Assembly: GCF_964340395.1 (NCBI RefSeq)
Contig: NC_135552.1
Span: 6,620,994-6,682,993 of the forward strand
Source of the DNA: Glandiceps talaboti
Lineage: Eukaryota; Hemichordata; Enteropneusta; Spengelidae
DNA length: 62,000 nt
Direction of reading: 5' to 3'
The stretch's first letter is position 1. The number at the start of each line of letters is the position of its first letter. The translations under genes were made by a program, and so were the position numbers. Below are positions 39,301 through 52,777 of the stretch, one piece after another. A model generated the notes under the pieces. The model saw nothing but the letters and a program-made list of their open reading frames with translations, did no database searches and was not told where the DNA came from.

Positions 39301-42300
39301 CATGTTCATGCAATAGCAAAGTTATTATTGATAAAACATTCAAAATAGATACCCAATATTTCTCATCCATATAGTAACTTTACTATAGAGGTAAAATCTA
39401 GCAATAGTTCTCAGCATGCTTCCTATAATATTAATACTAGTACTACAGGTTAGGGTTTCAATCTCATAAGTGGATTCATGGGGAAAACATAGGATTATTC
39501 CTAATAGTCCATGATGAACTTTTCCTATGACTGTACTAGACAATTGTATTTTAACACCTAGATATTAATCCTAATCTAAACTGCAAAACCACCTGTTGAT
39601 CATGGAAACACCTGATAGGTCAGGATTCTCTTGACCTCATTAGAGGTCGTATATCCTGGAACTTAATTAATTTATTTGAGGTCTCTCAACCCCTGTCAAG
39701 TATAATTCTAAGAATTTTAAATGTCAGTACAGACCACATTGCCCTTCTGTATTACCACAGGAAAAAGGACAAATAAATAATTTGTTCTCGCAAATGTCCA
39801 GATTGCTAGAACATTTCTAAACATTTACTGATCTGTTAGTCAGATCAGGAGATGTTAACACTCACTGCTGCAATGTGTGAATTGGGAAAATAACCTATGA
39901 GTTTGTTCTAGGATTAGTAATCTACTAATTAATGCAAAGCTGATAAACTCTGATAAGACAGTGATAAGGGTAGGAAACAGGACAAAAAACCATGAGAGGT
40001 AACAATAGTTATGATGGCAATATTTAAAACTTTATTTGAAACATAGAGAAAATACGAAAATAATATTAGAAACCTGGAATATCACGAGAACAAAATTTGT
40101 ATTTCTCCCTGTGGTATTACAATAATTTGATAAGCACAGCAAAATAACTGAAGCAAAAATGAAATCAAGAAATGCTGTCCACTATTGATGAAAATACTAA
40201 AGATTTATTTGTTGTGACAGTACATGTACATTAAAATGATTAATCTGTGGTGACCCAAATTGCTACCAAATTATGGATTAAGTTTTACACTGCAGATGTG
40301 ACCAAAATATTTATTGTAGTATCACTCATGTATCATTTGTCACACCATTTACTTACATAAAGCAAATATGGACATATGATTTACATAAATTTGTGTATTT
40401 TTTGTTCATTTTTAACCGTTTTGTCAATTTTAAATGCATACACTGATTGGAATTTACTGGAGTATCAAGCTTTTAAAGATGTTTTGTGTCTATAGTGATT
40501 ACCGAGGGTAATTCTTTATTAAATTAAAATTTCATTTCCAATTGTCAAAGTATTTTTCATCAGTCCAACTTCAGTGATATGCAACACTGAGATATCATTT
40601 CTGAATAAAAGGATTTTAATAAAGCAATTCCAGATCTGGCAAAGAATATTTACTTCTTTAAGTTTTAATTAAAATATCAACATTTCAATTGGACACAGTC
40701 TTTTTTCAAGGGTTAGAAAAAAGACAAAAAATGTAAAAACATTACAAAAAGTCGAAACAAAAAATCGACTGTATGATCAAAGAGTAGGTGAATTATTACA
40801 ATAAGTAAAAAATGAATGAAAAACTGGGGAAAAAATGGTGAGGCCAATAAATTTCTTGGTCATTAGAAGTGGTTGCTATAGACAGGTAGCGACTCATACA
40901 AATGCATTCACTATAATTTATAGTTTATAGTATCAATTACGATAGATTTCTACTATTTACCATTATGTGACATTTTCCATTTCTATAATTATTACGTGTA
41001 TTTACATTTCTATAAAATGATGCAATGTTCTAGTTGGTTGGTATGGATTCCTGCTAGGCAGGTACTATTATAGTAGTCTGGAATGAGTACATTATTTCCA
41101 TATAAATTAACCATGCTTTTGAACAGAACAGAACAGCATAGAATCCAGCTGTGCCGGTACCATGGTATCTTTAAACCCATGCTAATTGAAGACATTTTAT
41201 TTCTATTAGCAACCCATGCTGTGAAACAGCTGAAGTCTAAATTCCAGCCAGGATTTGTACTATTGTACATTACAATCCATGTATGCTAATTATAGGGTGT
41301 GTTCTTTCTATTAGTACCCATATGGTAGGGCTATGAAGCATGGATTTCAATAAGCCAAACTGTTATATAGCTATTTGAAGTAATGGTTCCTACAAACAGT
41401 CCCTGAAGTAATTTAGTTAAAGGCCAAGGTTTCAATCCCAAGTTCTCATATAAATGTAATGTTATCAGTAGAGCCATAATGATCTACATAGGATTATTTG
41501 CATATATTTTGGCCTAATGCTTTCTGGAGTTCTGCCAGGCAACTGGTTGTTTTACACCTGGGTTACTTCTTCTGTTACGATTGAAATAAAGTTGAGATTC
41601 AACAAAAAGTTGGAGAAAAAATGAGGAAAGTTGTTAATTTTGCCGGTATTGTTAATCTCTACCAGACAGTCTTTCTCACCTATTTTTAATCATAATTCAA
41701 ACTATGCCTTAAATAGGGTTTCAATCTCAGGTTTTTGCAGTGCAGTAGTGTTAACTTATCAGTGTAGAACCATAAGGCCAAATAAAAAAATAGTGTGTTT
41801 CTGATAAACCGACTGACTCTAAGCCATCGACCCAAAATATTTTTTACATGCAAATATTTAAAAGGTAAAATGGTGACAATATACTTCTATTTCCATGTAC
41901 ACCTTCATGCCTTTACCTCACCTCTGGTCACTTTTTAAAAAAATTATATTCCAGAGAGAAACCAGGACTTTTTAGACTATTTTAAACAGTACAATCTGCC
42001 CAACGACTGAACGTGTTCATCTACTGAACTATAATTGTTTCATTTACTTCTTTCTACATCTCATCAAATTCCCACAGGAAGTATTGATTAGATTAAACAT
42101 AGCTTTATTACAACCGTATAGAAAATTGACAATTCTATTTGGGTACATAAGTGTAATAAAGACACTATAATTTTTTTTAGTAGTATCTTATGTTGGGTTC
42201 GAAGTAATTAAAAAAAAAATGAAAATAAAATAAAATAAAATTTCGACGTACCTACCCTATTTTCTGAAGTAATGTAATGGAAACAAACATTTAGGTTTGT

Positions 42301-45300
42301 TTTCACCTAAGGATTACATAGGCTTATTCTTTTTGTTCTGAACCAGCTATTTCTAGCTCTGCCAGATAACTGTTTTCCCACACCAAAATTGAAATCTAAT
42401 CTTGTCTGGACCTTACTTTCAAACAGCGATCTACTAAACTCTACATTTATGTATGGATGTGTCAGTTTTTACTAGACTAGTTCAGATCGAACTATTTCTG
42501 TGGCCCTCACCAGATATATTATCCTCATTTTTGAAATGTACATCTGTTTTGTATCTGGTAAATAAACAGTTCAATTCAATTTCAGTTCGATTCAGTTCAG
42601 TTTTTGTTTTAAAACAAGGTTACTACTCAACTTCAGAAATTTGGTTGGAACGTTGTTCAGGTTGTTTATATAAAGAATTGTTCATGATTCATGATGATCT
42701 CATCAATGATATGTGAATTAGGTATTAAAATGTGTCTTTTTTGGTGAAAAATCAATAATTCCAAAACTACCAAGCACATTTGGCTGAAATATAATTGAGA
42801 TGCATCCTGGTTATGTGTAGATGAAGCTGTATTCACAACGTGATAATCCCATTAATGATATGCAAATTAGGTCTAAAAATGTCAATTTGTTCAAAAAACT
42901 TATATCTTGAAACTGCATGGTGAATGGGATTGAAATGTGGTGGGGAAATTTCTGTAGGTGTTATTCTGCAGTTATTGTTTTGACACATTTGGCCCTAGCA
43001 ACCATAAGCACACACTTAGCAACAGTGAAATGACAATGCATATTACAAAGATAACAATAGGGATAGGTAGGTAAATGAATACAGATTCAAAAAATGTATG
43101 CACATATGCCTAGCAACAAGTCCATGCCCATAGCAACAGCTAAATGATTGTTTATATTGCAAAAATGAAAAGTGGGAAGGGCAGGCAAGTTAATAAAGAT
43201 TCCAAAAATGTATGCAAATATGCCTAGCAACAAGGCCACGCCCATAGCAACAGCTGAATATAGTCGTACTACAATGCAATTGTGCTATTTTTTGAATTTT
43301 CGCTATCATTCGCAAGAATCTTTCAGGCTATAGAAAATTTAGTTAAGAACATAAGAATGATTCTGTTATCCTTATGATACCACCGATAACATTAATGTGA
43401 TCTGGGATTTAAACATGGGCCTTTAAATATGATGATTTAGTGATCATTGTAATACATGACTTATCATTTTACCATGCTTTCCCACATCACCAGCTATTGT
43501 AATCTAGACATGCTTTGTATGCCTGCCACTACTGTAGATAATGCCATACCTCAGTTGAGTAGTTTTTCAAGTGCTTAATCAACAATACCATACCATTAGA
43601 TTGACCAGCAAACCTTCCTGATTGGCTACAAAGTATCAGGGCAAAGGTCATACTATAAAGTAGAACTGGTTGGCAACAGTTGAGAGTTCAGTAGTATCTG
43701 AAGTGGTCAGATGGGTTAGAATGTAACTTTGGTCTTTTGGTGGTGACTGGACTGGCCTATCCTGATTTGAGCCCTGCTTGGTCAACGTCTTTGGGAGACG
43801 AATGAACTCAACAACAGCCAGGTGCTTTCTGTTATTTGTATTATACAAATCTAGTTAGATCTGCATGGAATCGGTCAGTTACTCATACTTGTTCAGTTTT
43901 CGAGTGTACATACTACAGTTGAATAGCTGTGGTTGAATAGTTCTTCATTGTTTAATGATATTATTTAACCTTCTAATCTCCCACTCACTAAACAACTCAA
44001 CTCAGTTTACAGCAGTAAGCACATGAAAATCCCTTTGTTCAACATTTCGACTAGCTATCAAAAGAATTAGTTACTCTCTACAATTTCAGCTCCCTGGTTC
44101 TGTTTTCTGTCAGGGTCATGACAGGTTCAGTTTCAGTTGACTTGCAGAGTTGGGATTTGATTGACTCAGACACTGTCCTTATTAGTGGCAGAATCAAATC
44201 CTGGCTTTAAATTAGTTTAATCGATCTGACTTGCAAGCTAGCAGGTAGCCCAGAAACACGACTATTTTAACTTGATGATAATGTTTTTAACACATACAGA
44301 ATATTTTGGGGGCCAAACAGCATTGTCAATATATATCTATCGGCACTAGTTTGCTGTGGTATGTGGTGTAGGAGTTGCGATTCACTTAGCTGACAGTTTT
44401 TGATCCATTAGCAATGTTCACCTTACCGTGCCATGCTTCACACAGACAGGGTATAAATCCATTGACTGGTTTGCATTGATTATTATGACCTTACTGTCCC
44501 TATCAAACATTGCTATTTATCATGACATATCTAATGCCCCTGTCACTAATGTGATTTTTGTATGCCCAAGGATAGCGTGACTTTTAAGAAGTAAACTCTA
44601 ACATGTCCATCTGCTACACTTCACTGGATTTGATTGCTTCTTTTAATTCAAGACATTTTTGCATGCAAATGGAGGGGAAGAACATGGCTCCTTTATAACC
44701 CAGATTAAGATGTGTGTAATTGTAGTGTTGGTAGAGAGTCAACCTGTATAGTGTTATTGTCAAATTCAACTATTTCCTTCAAGACATGGTTTCAACTATT
44801 TTTAGGATTATAGAAGTCTAGAGGCTATATGTAGCTTTGAATATCTTCTCATGTCAAGCTCAATGAGGTCCTGGGATGAAAATTTAAATTTTCAAACAAA
44901 GATCTTCTTGAGATTTGAAGCCATGGATAACATCTAGACTAGGATTGTAGTTTAAGAGTTCATTTATGGAGATAGGAACTCATGGTTCATTCATTTAACA
45001 AACTTGTGACATGAGTTTTTGGTAGAATATATACACTTTGTATGATTAGTCCAGGAAAACATGTACAAGAGTAACATATTCCATCTGACTGTATTTGTGT
45101 ATAATATAGTTGCAAAGGATCTGTAATATGATTGGAGTACAACGTAGTATGCGTTACAAATTAACATGGTGTTTTAAAAGACAGCTAGTGACTTGGTATG
45201 TCAGTAATGTAAAGTTTACATAGCACTTGAGACACAGTTTTTAGTGTTATGTCAATGAACACTATTAAACTTAGATGTTTGCCTAGAATTCAGTTTACAC

Positions 45301-48300
45301 TGCTTAGTGTTGGCCTGAGAAACAAGGAGAGAATATAATACATACAGTGTGAAATGATTGTAGGCATAGTGTGAACTCTGACCTTTCTGTGATCATTTAG
45401 ACTGCATTGTGTCACAGACTGATGAACAAGCATAGGAGAGAATAATGATAATAATAATAATAGTATTTCAGTGTGAATGCAGTGGTCCTTTGCATTTAAA
45501 GAGGAACCAACTGTAAAACGAGTTGAGTCCTACAAAGTGTGATCAATCAAGTTATATCTGTCTGTGTTTTTAAGGTCAGTTTTGTACTGTAGGAGTGAAT
45601 TGATTTAATTTCAATGCTAGTGCATGTATATATATATATAATAAGTTTAGAGGTCTTTTTGCACTAGTCAACTTTTAAATCTCTGTAACCCTGAAAAAAT
45701 TGACAAAAAAAATTATGTGTATCTCAAAAACTTGTTGTTGGCTTTCATATCTACTGATTCTCCTTTAACGTTGGAAGTGAGTAGAAAACCAACATAATCT
45801 AGATCTAGGAAAAGTATAATCGACAAAATTATCTTATATTAGTTATAACTTTCCTTTTTTAATGTCAGTTTGTACAGTGGTATTAAATTAATTTTCACTG
45901 CTAGTATTCAAAATTGAAAGTGTGGAGGTTTTTTTAGCACAAGTCAACTTTCAAATCTTTTGTGAGTCTGAAAAAATTCAGTTGGCAAAATGTATTATGT
46001 AACTGTTGCCTTTTAAAGGTGTGTTTGTACTGAGGTGTGAATTACTTTTATTTTGGAAATTTGTCAAGTCCTGGAAAGTGTGGTCAAAGTTATAACTGTT
46101 GCCTTTTGAAGGCCATTTTGTAAAGAGGTGCGAAGTGTCTTTGGAAAATGTATGGATGGTATTAATAGTATCAGAAATTGGGGTGAGATGTTTTTTGTTG
46201 GTTTGTTAATTTGGAACTTTAACAACTTTACTCAGTTGAAGAAAGTGTTGTCAACAAAGTTTACCTGTTCCAGTAAAACATTGATTGCAAGTCATCCATT
46301 CCATGTTTTGTGTATGTTATACCAGCATATGTTGTTATCATTCATTTAAACACTATGATGGAATGATATTTACAGTAAAAGTTCACTTGCTTACAAATTC
46401 TAAACCCATTCTTATTCAATCAATATTTACTTTATATAATGTCAGCTGTGCAGTATTTCTGACCACTTACTGTTCTGTACTAATTTAAAAAAAATGTAGA
46501 GTTGGAGCTAGGTTTGTACTTACTAAACTCAGCATTTGATTAATACTAGTCATTATAGATAAGCTATGGCCAGATATTGTTGACTTAGAGGATATCATAG
46601 TTATGGTAATATCCTTAGTTCATTAGTCTGGCTACCAATGTGGTCTTTAACTATTAAAGTGAGTGGAGGTGTAAATCATACTGATACTGCACGGTATAGG
46701 AACTAGACTATTAGTTCATGTAATAAAAGATATTTTTTAAGAAAATAATCACCCATTTAATTGCAAACCTGTGTATTCATTGCAAACCAGAATGATTAGA
46801 GCTGGTTTTGTATCAAAGATAAACTCTATTAATTAGTATGAACAACAGATCAGCTATACAAATCTAGGAAGTGTTACTAGAAACGCTGAATCTTTTGAAG
46901 TTTTTTTTATCAAACTGGATATCAGGAAATATTTCTTTCTCAACACGTCGTAACTTAATGAACTAATTTATAGAGCATGTTATCTAAGGCCGCATAATTG
47001 TTGACTAAAAATTAAACTGGACTGAACACTACAAGAGATTATAGTAAAAATTTGTGATTTTCTTCCTCATCTTGCCATGGTTAAACCTGTTTTCCAAACT
47101 TGTAATTTTTTTGTGTACAAAGAAATAACTTCTGGTAGAAAGAGAATGAACTAGTTATCACAGCAATTAAGTAGCAGTGATTTCATTGTGATGATATAGA
47201 TAAAACTACAACAGTTTTTAATATTTGAGAAAGATATGGAATACTAGTACAGGTACTGGTACATAACTCATTAAAGTTTGATATTGAGAATAGAATATTT
47301 GAAACACAGAGATTCACACAGTGAGTTTAGATGCTGTTGAGAATAGAAGTTTTGAGATATAACAGAATCTAAAAATCTGGTGCTGATCACCTTTTTGAAA
47401 TGTGTATGTACATGTAGGACCTGTTTTGGTAGATAAGTTTGATGTGACAAATATTTGGTACAAGTGTTCATAAACATACAAGTAACTATTTCCTATTCTA
47501 CCATCTCTGTGTTTATTGAATTCTTTAAATTATTTGGTAACTATGTCACTGTGTTGTCATATTTCTGTTGTTCAGTGTACTCTCTTTCCAGTTCATTTTT
47601 GGAAATAGCCATTCCAGACATTATATGTATGAATTTATTGTGTTTGTACAGTTAGAAGTATTCCTTAAAAATTAATCTAAATTGGTAAAAGATCGAGTTT
47701 TAATGTGATCCAATTCTGTTGCAACATTTTCATTCTGAAAGCTAGAATTTTAAAGTTTCAAGAACAAAAATGACTTGTCAAAATAAATTCACAAATAATA
47801 AATTTTCATATAATACAAGAATGTGTTATTATTTATGCAAAATATTTTTGATATCAATGTTTTCCTAAATCTGAATTTAAGAATATAATTAGCTGTGTTC
47901 ATATATTTGTAACATGAATTTTATATCAAAGAATATTATTTTATGAAAAGTATTTCTCATATAAATTTGTTTCAAGTATGTTCATATATCTCTAAAAATG
48001 AATTTTATATGAAAAAAAGTTTATCAAAAGTATTTATTATATCATTTTGTTCTAAAATTTATTTAAGAATATAATTATCAACGTTCATAGATTTTGTAAC
48101 ATGAATTATATGTCGATGACTATAATTTATGTAAAATATTTTTTTCATATAGCCATGCTTGTGAATCCCTTCAGAATAATGATAGCTATATTTATGATGT
48201 ATAACATATCAATGACTGTATTATCTCGAAGTTATTAATGTACATAATTAATGATGAATTGATATATTTTAATATGTGACACACATCCACAGTTAGTTAT

Positions 48301-51300
48301 ATTTGATTTATTTTTATACAGTAAAGCATATACACATGACGAAGAAGTTCGGAAACTTTATGAAGAAATGGAAAACCAGATCAAAGCTGAAAAAGAAAGA
48401 ATATTAAATGAGGTAAAGTAGAAATGAAGTTTTCACTATTTAAACTTGATGTGGTGTAATTGTACAGTGGTTTTATCCAAATATTGAATGGATGTACTGC
48501 AATATATAGAAATACATTACTAATCACTAGATTGCCACAAAGCCTCAATTCATATTCAACGCACCTCTGGTATAACCATTATCAGTGCCAAATTTAAAAT
48601 TTGTTGCAAATTGAAGTTTTCAGTAATGATACACACAATTGTGACACTTCTCTGATCTGAATATATTAAACATTTTATAGAAAGACACAAAACTACTGTA
48701 GAAATGCATCAATATGTTGCATAAGGTGAGTATTAATTGTTAACTGACTAAAAGTAGAATACTATTTTTAGGATTTTTTATTTTCTTAATTTAAACCAGA
48801 ACAGATTGAGAGTAAATGTTTGCCTAAAGGCATAAATCCAGCATACACCCACTATATGTGTAGTATTTTTATCACAGAACACAGGTAGTGACTTTACATT
48901 TATCTTTAATGCATAAAAGTGGACTACAGACAGGTAGGGTCGTCGTGAAATGTGCTGTCTTGCAAAGTTATTGTATTAAAACCAATAATAACATTTACTG
49001 TATGTTCATAGTTAGTCTGGATGTCAACATGGTCTCTAGCTAAACAGAGTGAGTGAAGGTGTAAATGTAATGATACTGTATAGGAACTAGACTAGTTCAT
49101 AGTCACTGTGTATTTCTTTTCAAAAACTTCATCTTTTTTTTTTCTTCAAATGTTTATTCAGTTTTCATACAAAAATTCAATTTGGATACAATGTTTTCAA
49201 TTATTTTCTATAATTTTCTTTAAATTTGTGAATCTACTAATGGCCAAGGACAGAGAAATATTTATTTGTATATATTTAAAGTACATATATAATGAATAAA
49301 ATATCTGTTTTATTTTTTAATCACTAGAGCATACATTTGGGACAGTGTGCATTCATTAGTGAAGAGACAAATTGGGGTTTGCTAGGGAGTCGAACACTCT
49401 TCCTGTCCCTGATGCCTAACTCTAACTCCCTAGCTTGAATACAAACGTACGCTGTCAGTTAGTCACTCAGTCTGCTGTTCTACAGTCTGTCAATTTTATT
49501 GTGATTTACCCTTTACCCATTTCTTATCTCAATAACCATTTACTTTAACAGGAGAAAGAAAAAGAGAGAAAGATTAGAACAGAAATGTCTCAAGAAATTT
49601 ATCAGAAAGATGAACAACTTCAAGAACTCCTTAAGAAACAGTCAGATGTAAGTATCTGTCAATTGCAGTGTATATTTTATAACTCACTCTTGTGTAGATA
49701 CAATCGTCTGTAAATGTATTCCTTACAATTCGGCTACTTGTTGAAAAGTAGGTTGACCCTTAGGTCAAAGGTCAGATCATATATCACCTGATTTTTTAAA
49801 GTGGCCATATGGATGAGAATTTGGTATTTATTTTGGATTTTTATTTGATAAAACAGCTTCACCATGTTTTTCTACTTGAAAAAATAATGTGAAATAACAT
49901 ATACCAAGTCCATGTTCATAACTCAATACATTGCAAAAAGATGCACAAAGTATAAAAAGTTTGTTATTGTACGTACAATAACAAACATTTTACACATTGT
50001 TTAATGTTTTGTCGTTTATTGAGATGTGAACATGGACTTGGTATATGTTATTTCACATTATTTTTCAAGTAGAAAAACATGGTGAAGCTGTTTTATCAAA
50101 TAAAAATCCAAAATAAATACCAAATTCTCATCCATATGGCCACTTTAAAATTTAGTTTGGCACATATTATGTGGTTTTACTACTGCAGCATGTAACATTT
50201 TCCCCACAAGTCTGTGAATTTTTGGTTTGCAATGTGTTCTCTAATACTAAAGTGATGTTCACTATTTGTTATTGTGTGTATAAAGTGATGTGAAATGAAC
50301 AATAAAAATTGTTCTTGATGAAGGTTTGTACATTGACAGTAACTTATCTTAAAACACAAAAAAACACCTGTTGAATCATGATGGTCTTTCTTGTTGCTGG
50401 TCAGGTCTTGTGTTGTAAAACTGTACACAATGTAGCTCTGGTAAGCCGACATATTTTAGCTGTATGCCTTGAGCCACATGTCTCCATCTTGTTTGAATTA
50501 GTCCAGAAAATATGAAAACCACCTGTTGATTCATTATGAGTTGTCATACTTGCCAGGATTCTTTTGACCCCATTTGTTCGAAATCTGAATTGTTAAATAG
50601 TCACCTGACTTTTATAACCCATTAGTATACATTGTTAAAGTTAAAGGCCCAGGATTCGATCTGAGGTTCTCACATTACATTTAGTGTTATCTGTAGCAGT
50701 AGAGCTATGAGATAAGATTATTCTTTTGTTCTGAACAGAGTTTTTTTCTACAGCTCTGCTGGGCAATTATTTTTTATACCAAAATTTTAATTCTAATCTG
50801 AACTGGAAAACAACCAGGTATTTAGAGGTCACCTGAGATGTATTGACCTTATAGGTTATCTCATACATCCTGGAACTTCATGCGTTTATTCCGAGTATCT
50901 TGACCTCTGTTAATTATAATGATAAGAATCTTAACTTTTTCTTTTAATTTTTAATTTTTTTTTGTGCTGGTAATTGCTTCCAGAATTTTTAACTTAATTA
51001 ATTGGGTATGTCCTAAGCCTAGGAAATAGTAAAGGAAACTTTGATGTGAAAACCACCTGTTGATTCACAGTGGATGATTTCAGGACTCTCGTGACATGCT
51101 ACTATTGCTAGGTCACATGTCATGTAACTTAATCTATGATGGGTTAGCTGACCTATGCAACTCTTGGGGTCAAGTGTTGTTGACCCATGGAAAACTTTAG
51201 CAAGTGAAATGACCAAACCACCTGTTTATTCATAGTGGAAGATCTCTGGGTGCTTGGGTCACATACTAGGCCACACACCTTGTAACTTATTGTAGTCATA

Positions 51301-52735
51301 TACTGTTAAGACACAAAAGATTACGCCAGTGCTACAGTGGTGTGAAGTTACAACTGAATCCTTTCAAGCTACCAAGTTTGCTTGTCACATGCTGTTCAAA
51401 GTTTTTATCAAAGCTTAAGTCAAGCAAACTTGGTAGGTTGATAGAATTCAGTTGTAACTTTACACCAGTGCAATGCCGGCATAAATGTGTGTGTCTGAAC
51501 AGGGTATGTGATGGGTAACCTGACCCATAGAATGTTTCAGTCATATGTTGTTATCCCAGGGAAAATGCTATCAAATGAAATGTCTGAACCACCTGTTGAT
51601 TCATGACTGGTCACCAGGTGGGTTAGGATTCTCTTAACCTTATTGGTCATATACCCTGAACTGAAAGTTTGATTGGTCACCTACAGCCCCCAAAGTCATG
51701 CATCCTGATTCTAGCTGGTAAAACTTCAATGTGAGAACCACCTGTTGATTCATAGTGGGATGCACTACTCTGCTGCTAAGGGTTCTTTTGACATCAGTAA
51801 CTTAATCTATGGAGGGTAAACCTGACCTGTATAACGCTATGCATTGTTTTCCCATGACCCAATTTGATAGGGTGAATACGACTCGATTCCTTTCTATTTC
51901 CTTCATTTCTTGTTTTTTGTTTTTCATTTTGTTGTACCGGGAGATACTCATTCCCAGAACAACAAACAAAATCAAGAACAAATAACAATAAACACAGGAA
52001 ATAAAGGTAAATAGAGAAATCAAGCCATATTCACCACATCAACTTTAAATCAAATCGTGAAGTCAACTGAGCCAATGTTTGTCCATAGTATTTTTTCATT
52101 TGTTGTATACCATGCTATGTGATTATTTAATTTGATGTATATTTTATGAAATACCACAATATCAGCCTTCTCTTTCTTTGAGTGGGGTAGACCGATGCAT
52201 AAGGGTACCTCAGAATTTATGTACTTGCTGTCAAGGTATTTCTTAAAGTCGAAGTAGGTCGAAGTATGTACTGTTCTGTGTTTTTTTTGCTATACATAAC
52301 TTTTATTTGATCCACTGCCTTCTTGACTGTTTCATTGAATCTCATCTTGTTTCCTCTTGTTTATAGTTGGAGAGAAAAATAGAAGAACTGAACGTAACGC
52401 AGGATGAAATATCAGCTGAGAATGAGACATTAGCAAAAGTATGTTGTTCTTCACTGTTTGGCCCTTTGTTGCAAATTTTTCAAAAATTTTATCATCAGAG
52501 TTTAGTACACATGTAAAGTGTTGGTTGCAGACACAGCAGATGATAGTTGTGTGTTACTTTGTACACTCCAGATATTCCATTATTCCATATGTGCAGTAAT
52601 TCAAATAGTGACATTAAGATTGAATATATGATGAGATAGAATCATATATGACAGATCACAGTTCATTAGTAGTATTAAACTGTATCTGCCTTTTAATAGT
52701 AATAGTGATACTCATGATTAATCAATCACTCAATA

Positions 52736-52777
<42 letters not shown>

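Larger units (their letters stand above)
38783..48321 (+). other. intron 3
   Basis: GTAAGT to TACAG, 9.5 kb. Named repeats within it are listed. The spans 39630-41400, 43300-44800 and 46730-47890 are AT-rich with no other structure I can support. An exception is a 10-bp hairpin at about 40698-40725 (GTCTTTTTTC/GAAAAAAGAC). Confidence 0.8.
49648..52366 (+). other. intron 5
   Basis: GTAAGT to TTTATAG, 2.7 kb. Almost all of it is repeat-derived: the TTAA foldback, a dispersed repeat, the irregular ACCACCTGTTGATT series, a second foldback and a MITE, listed separately. Confidence 0.85.
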
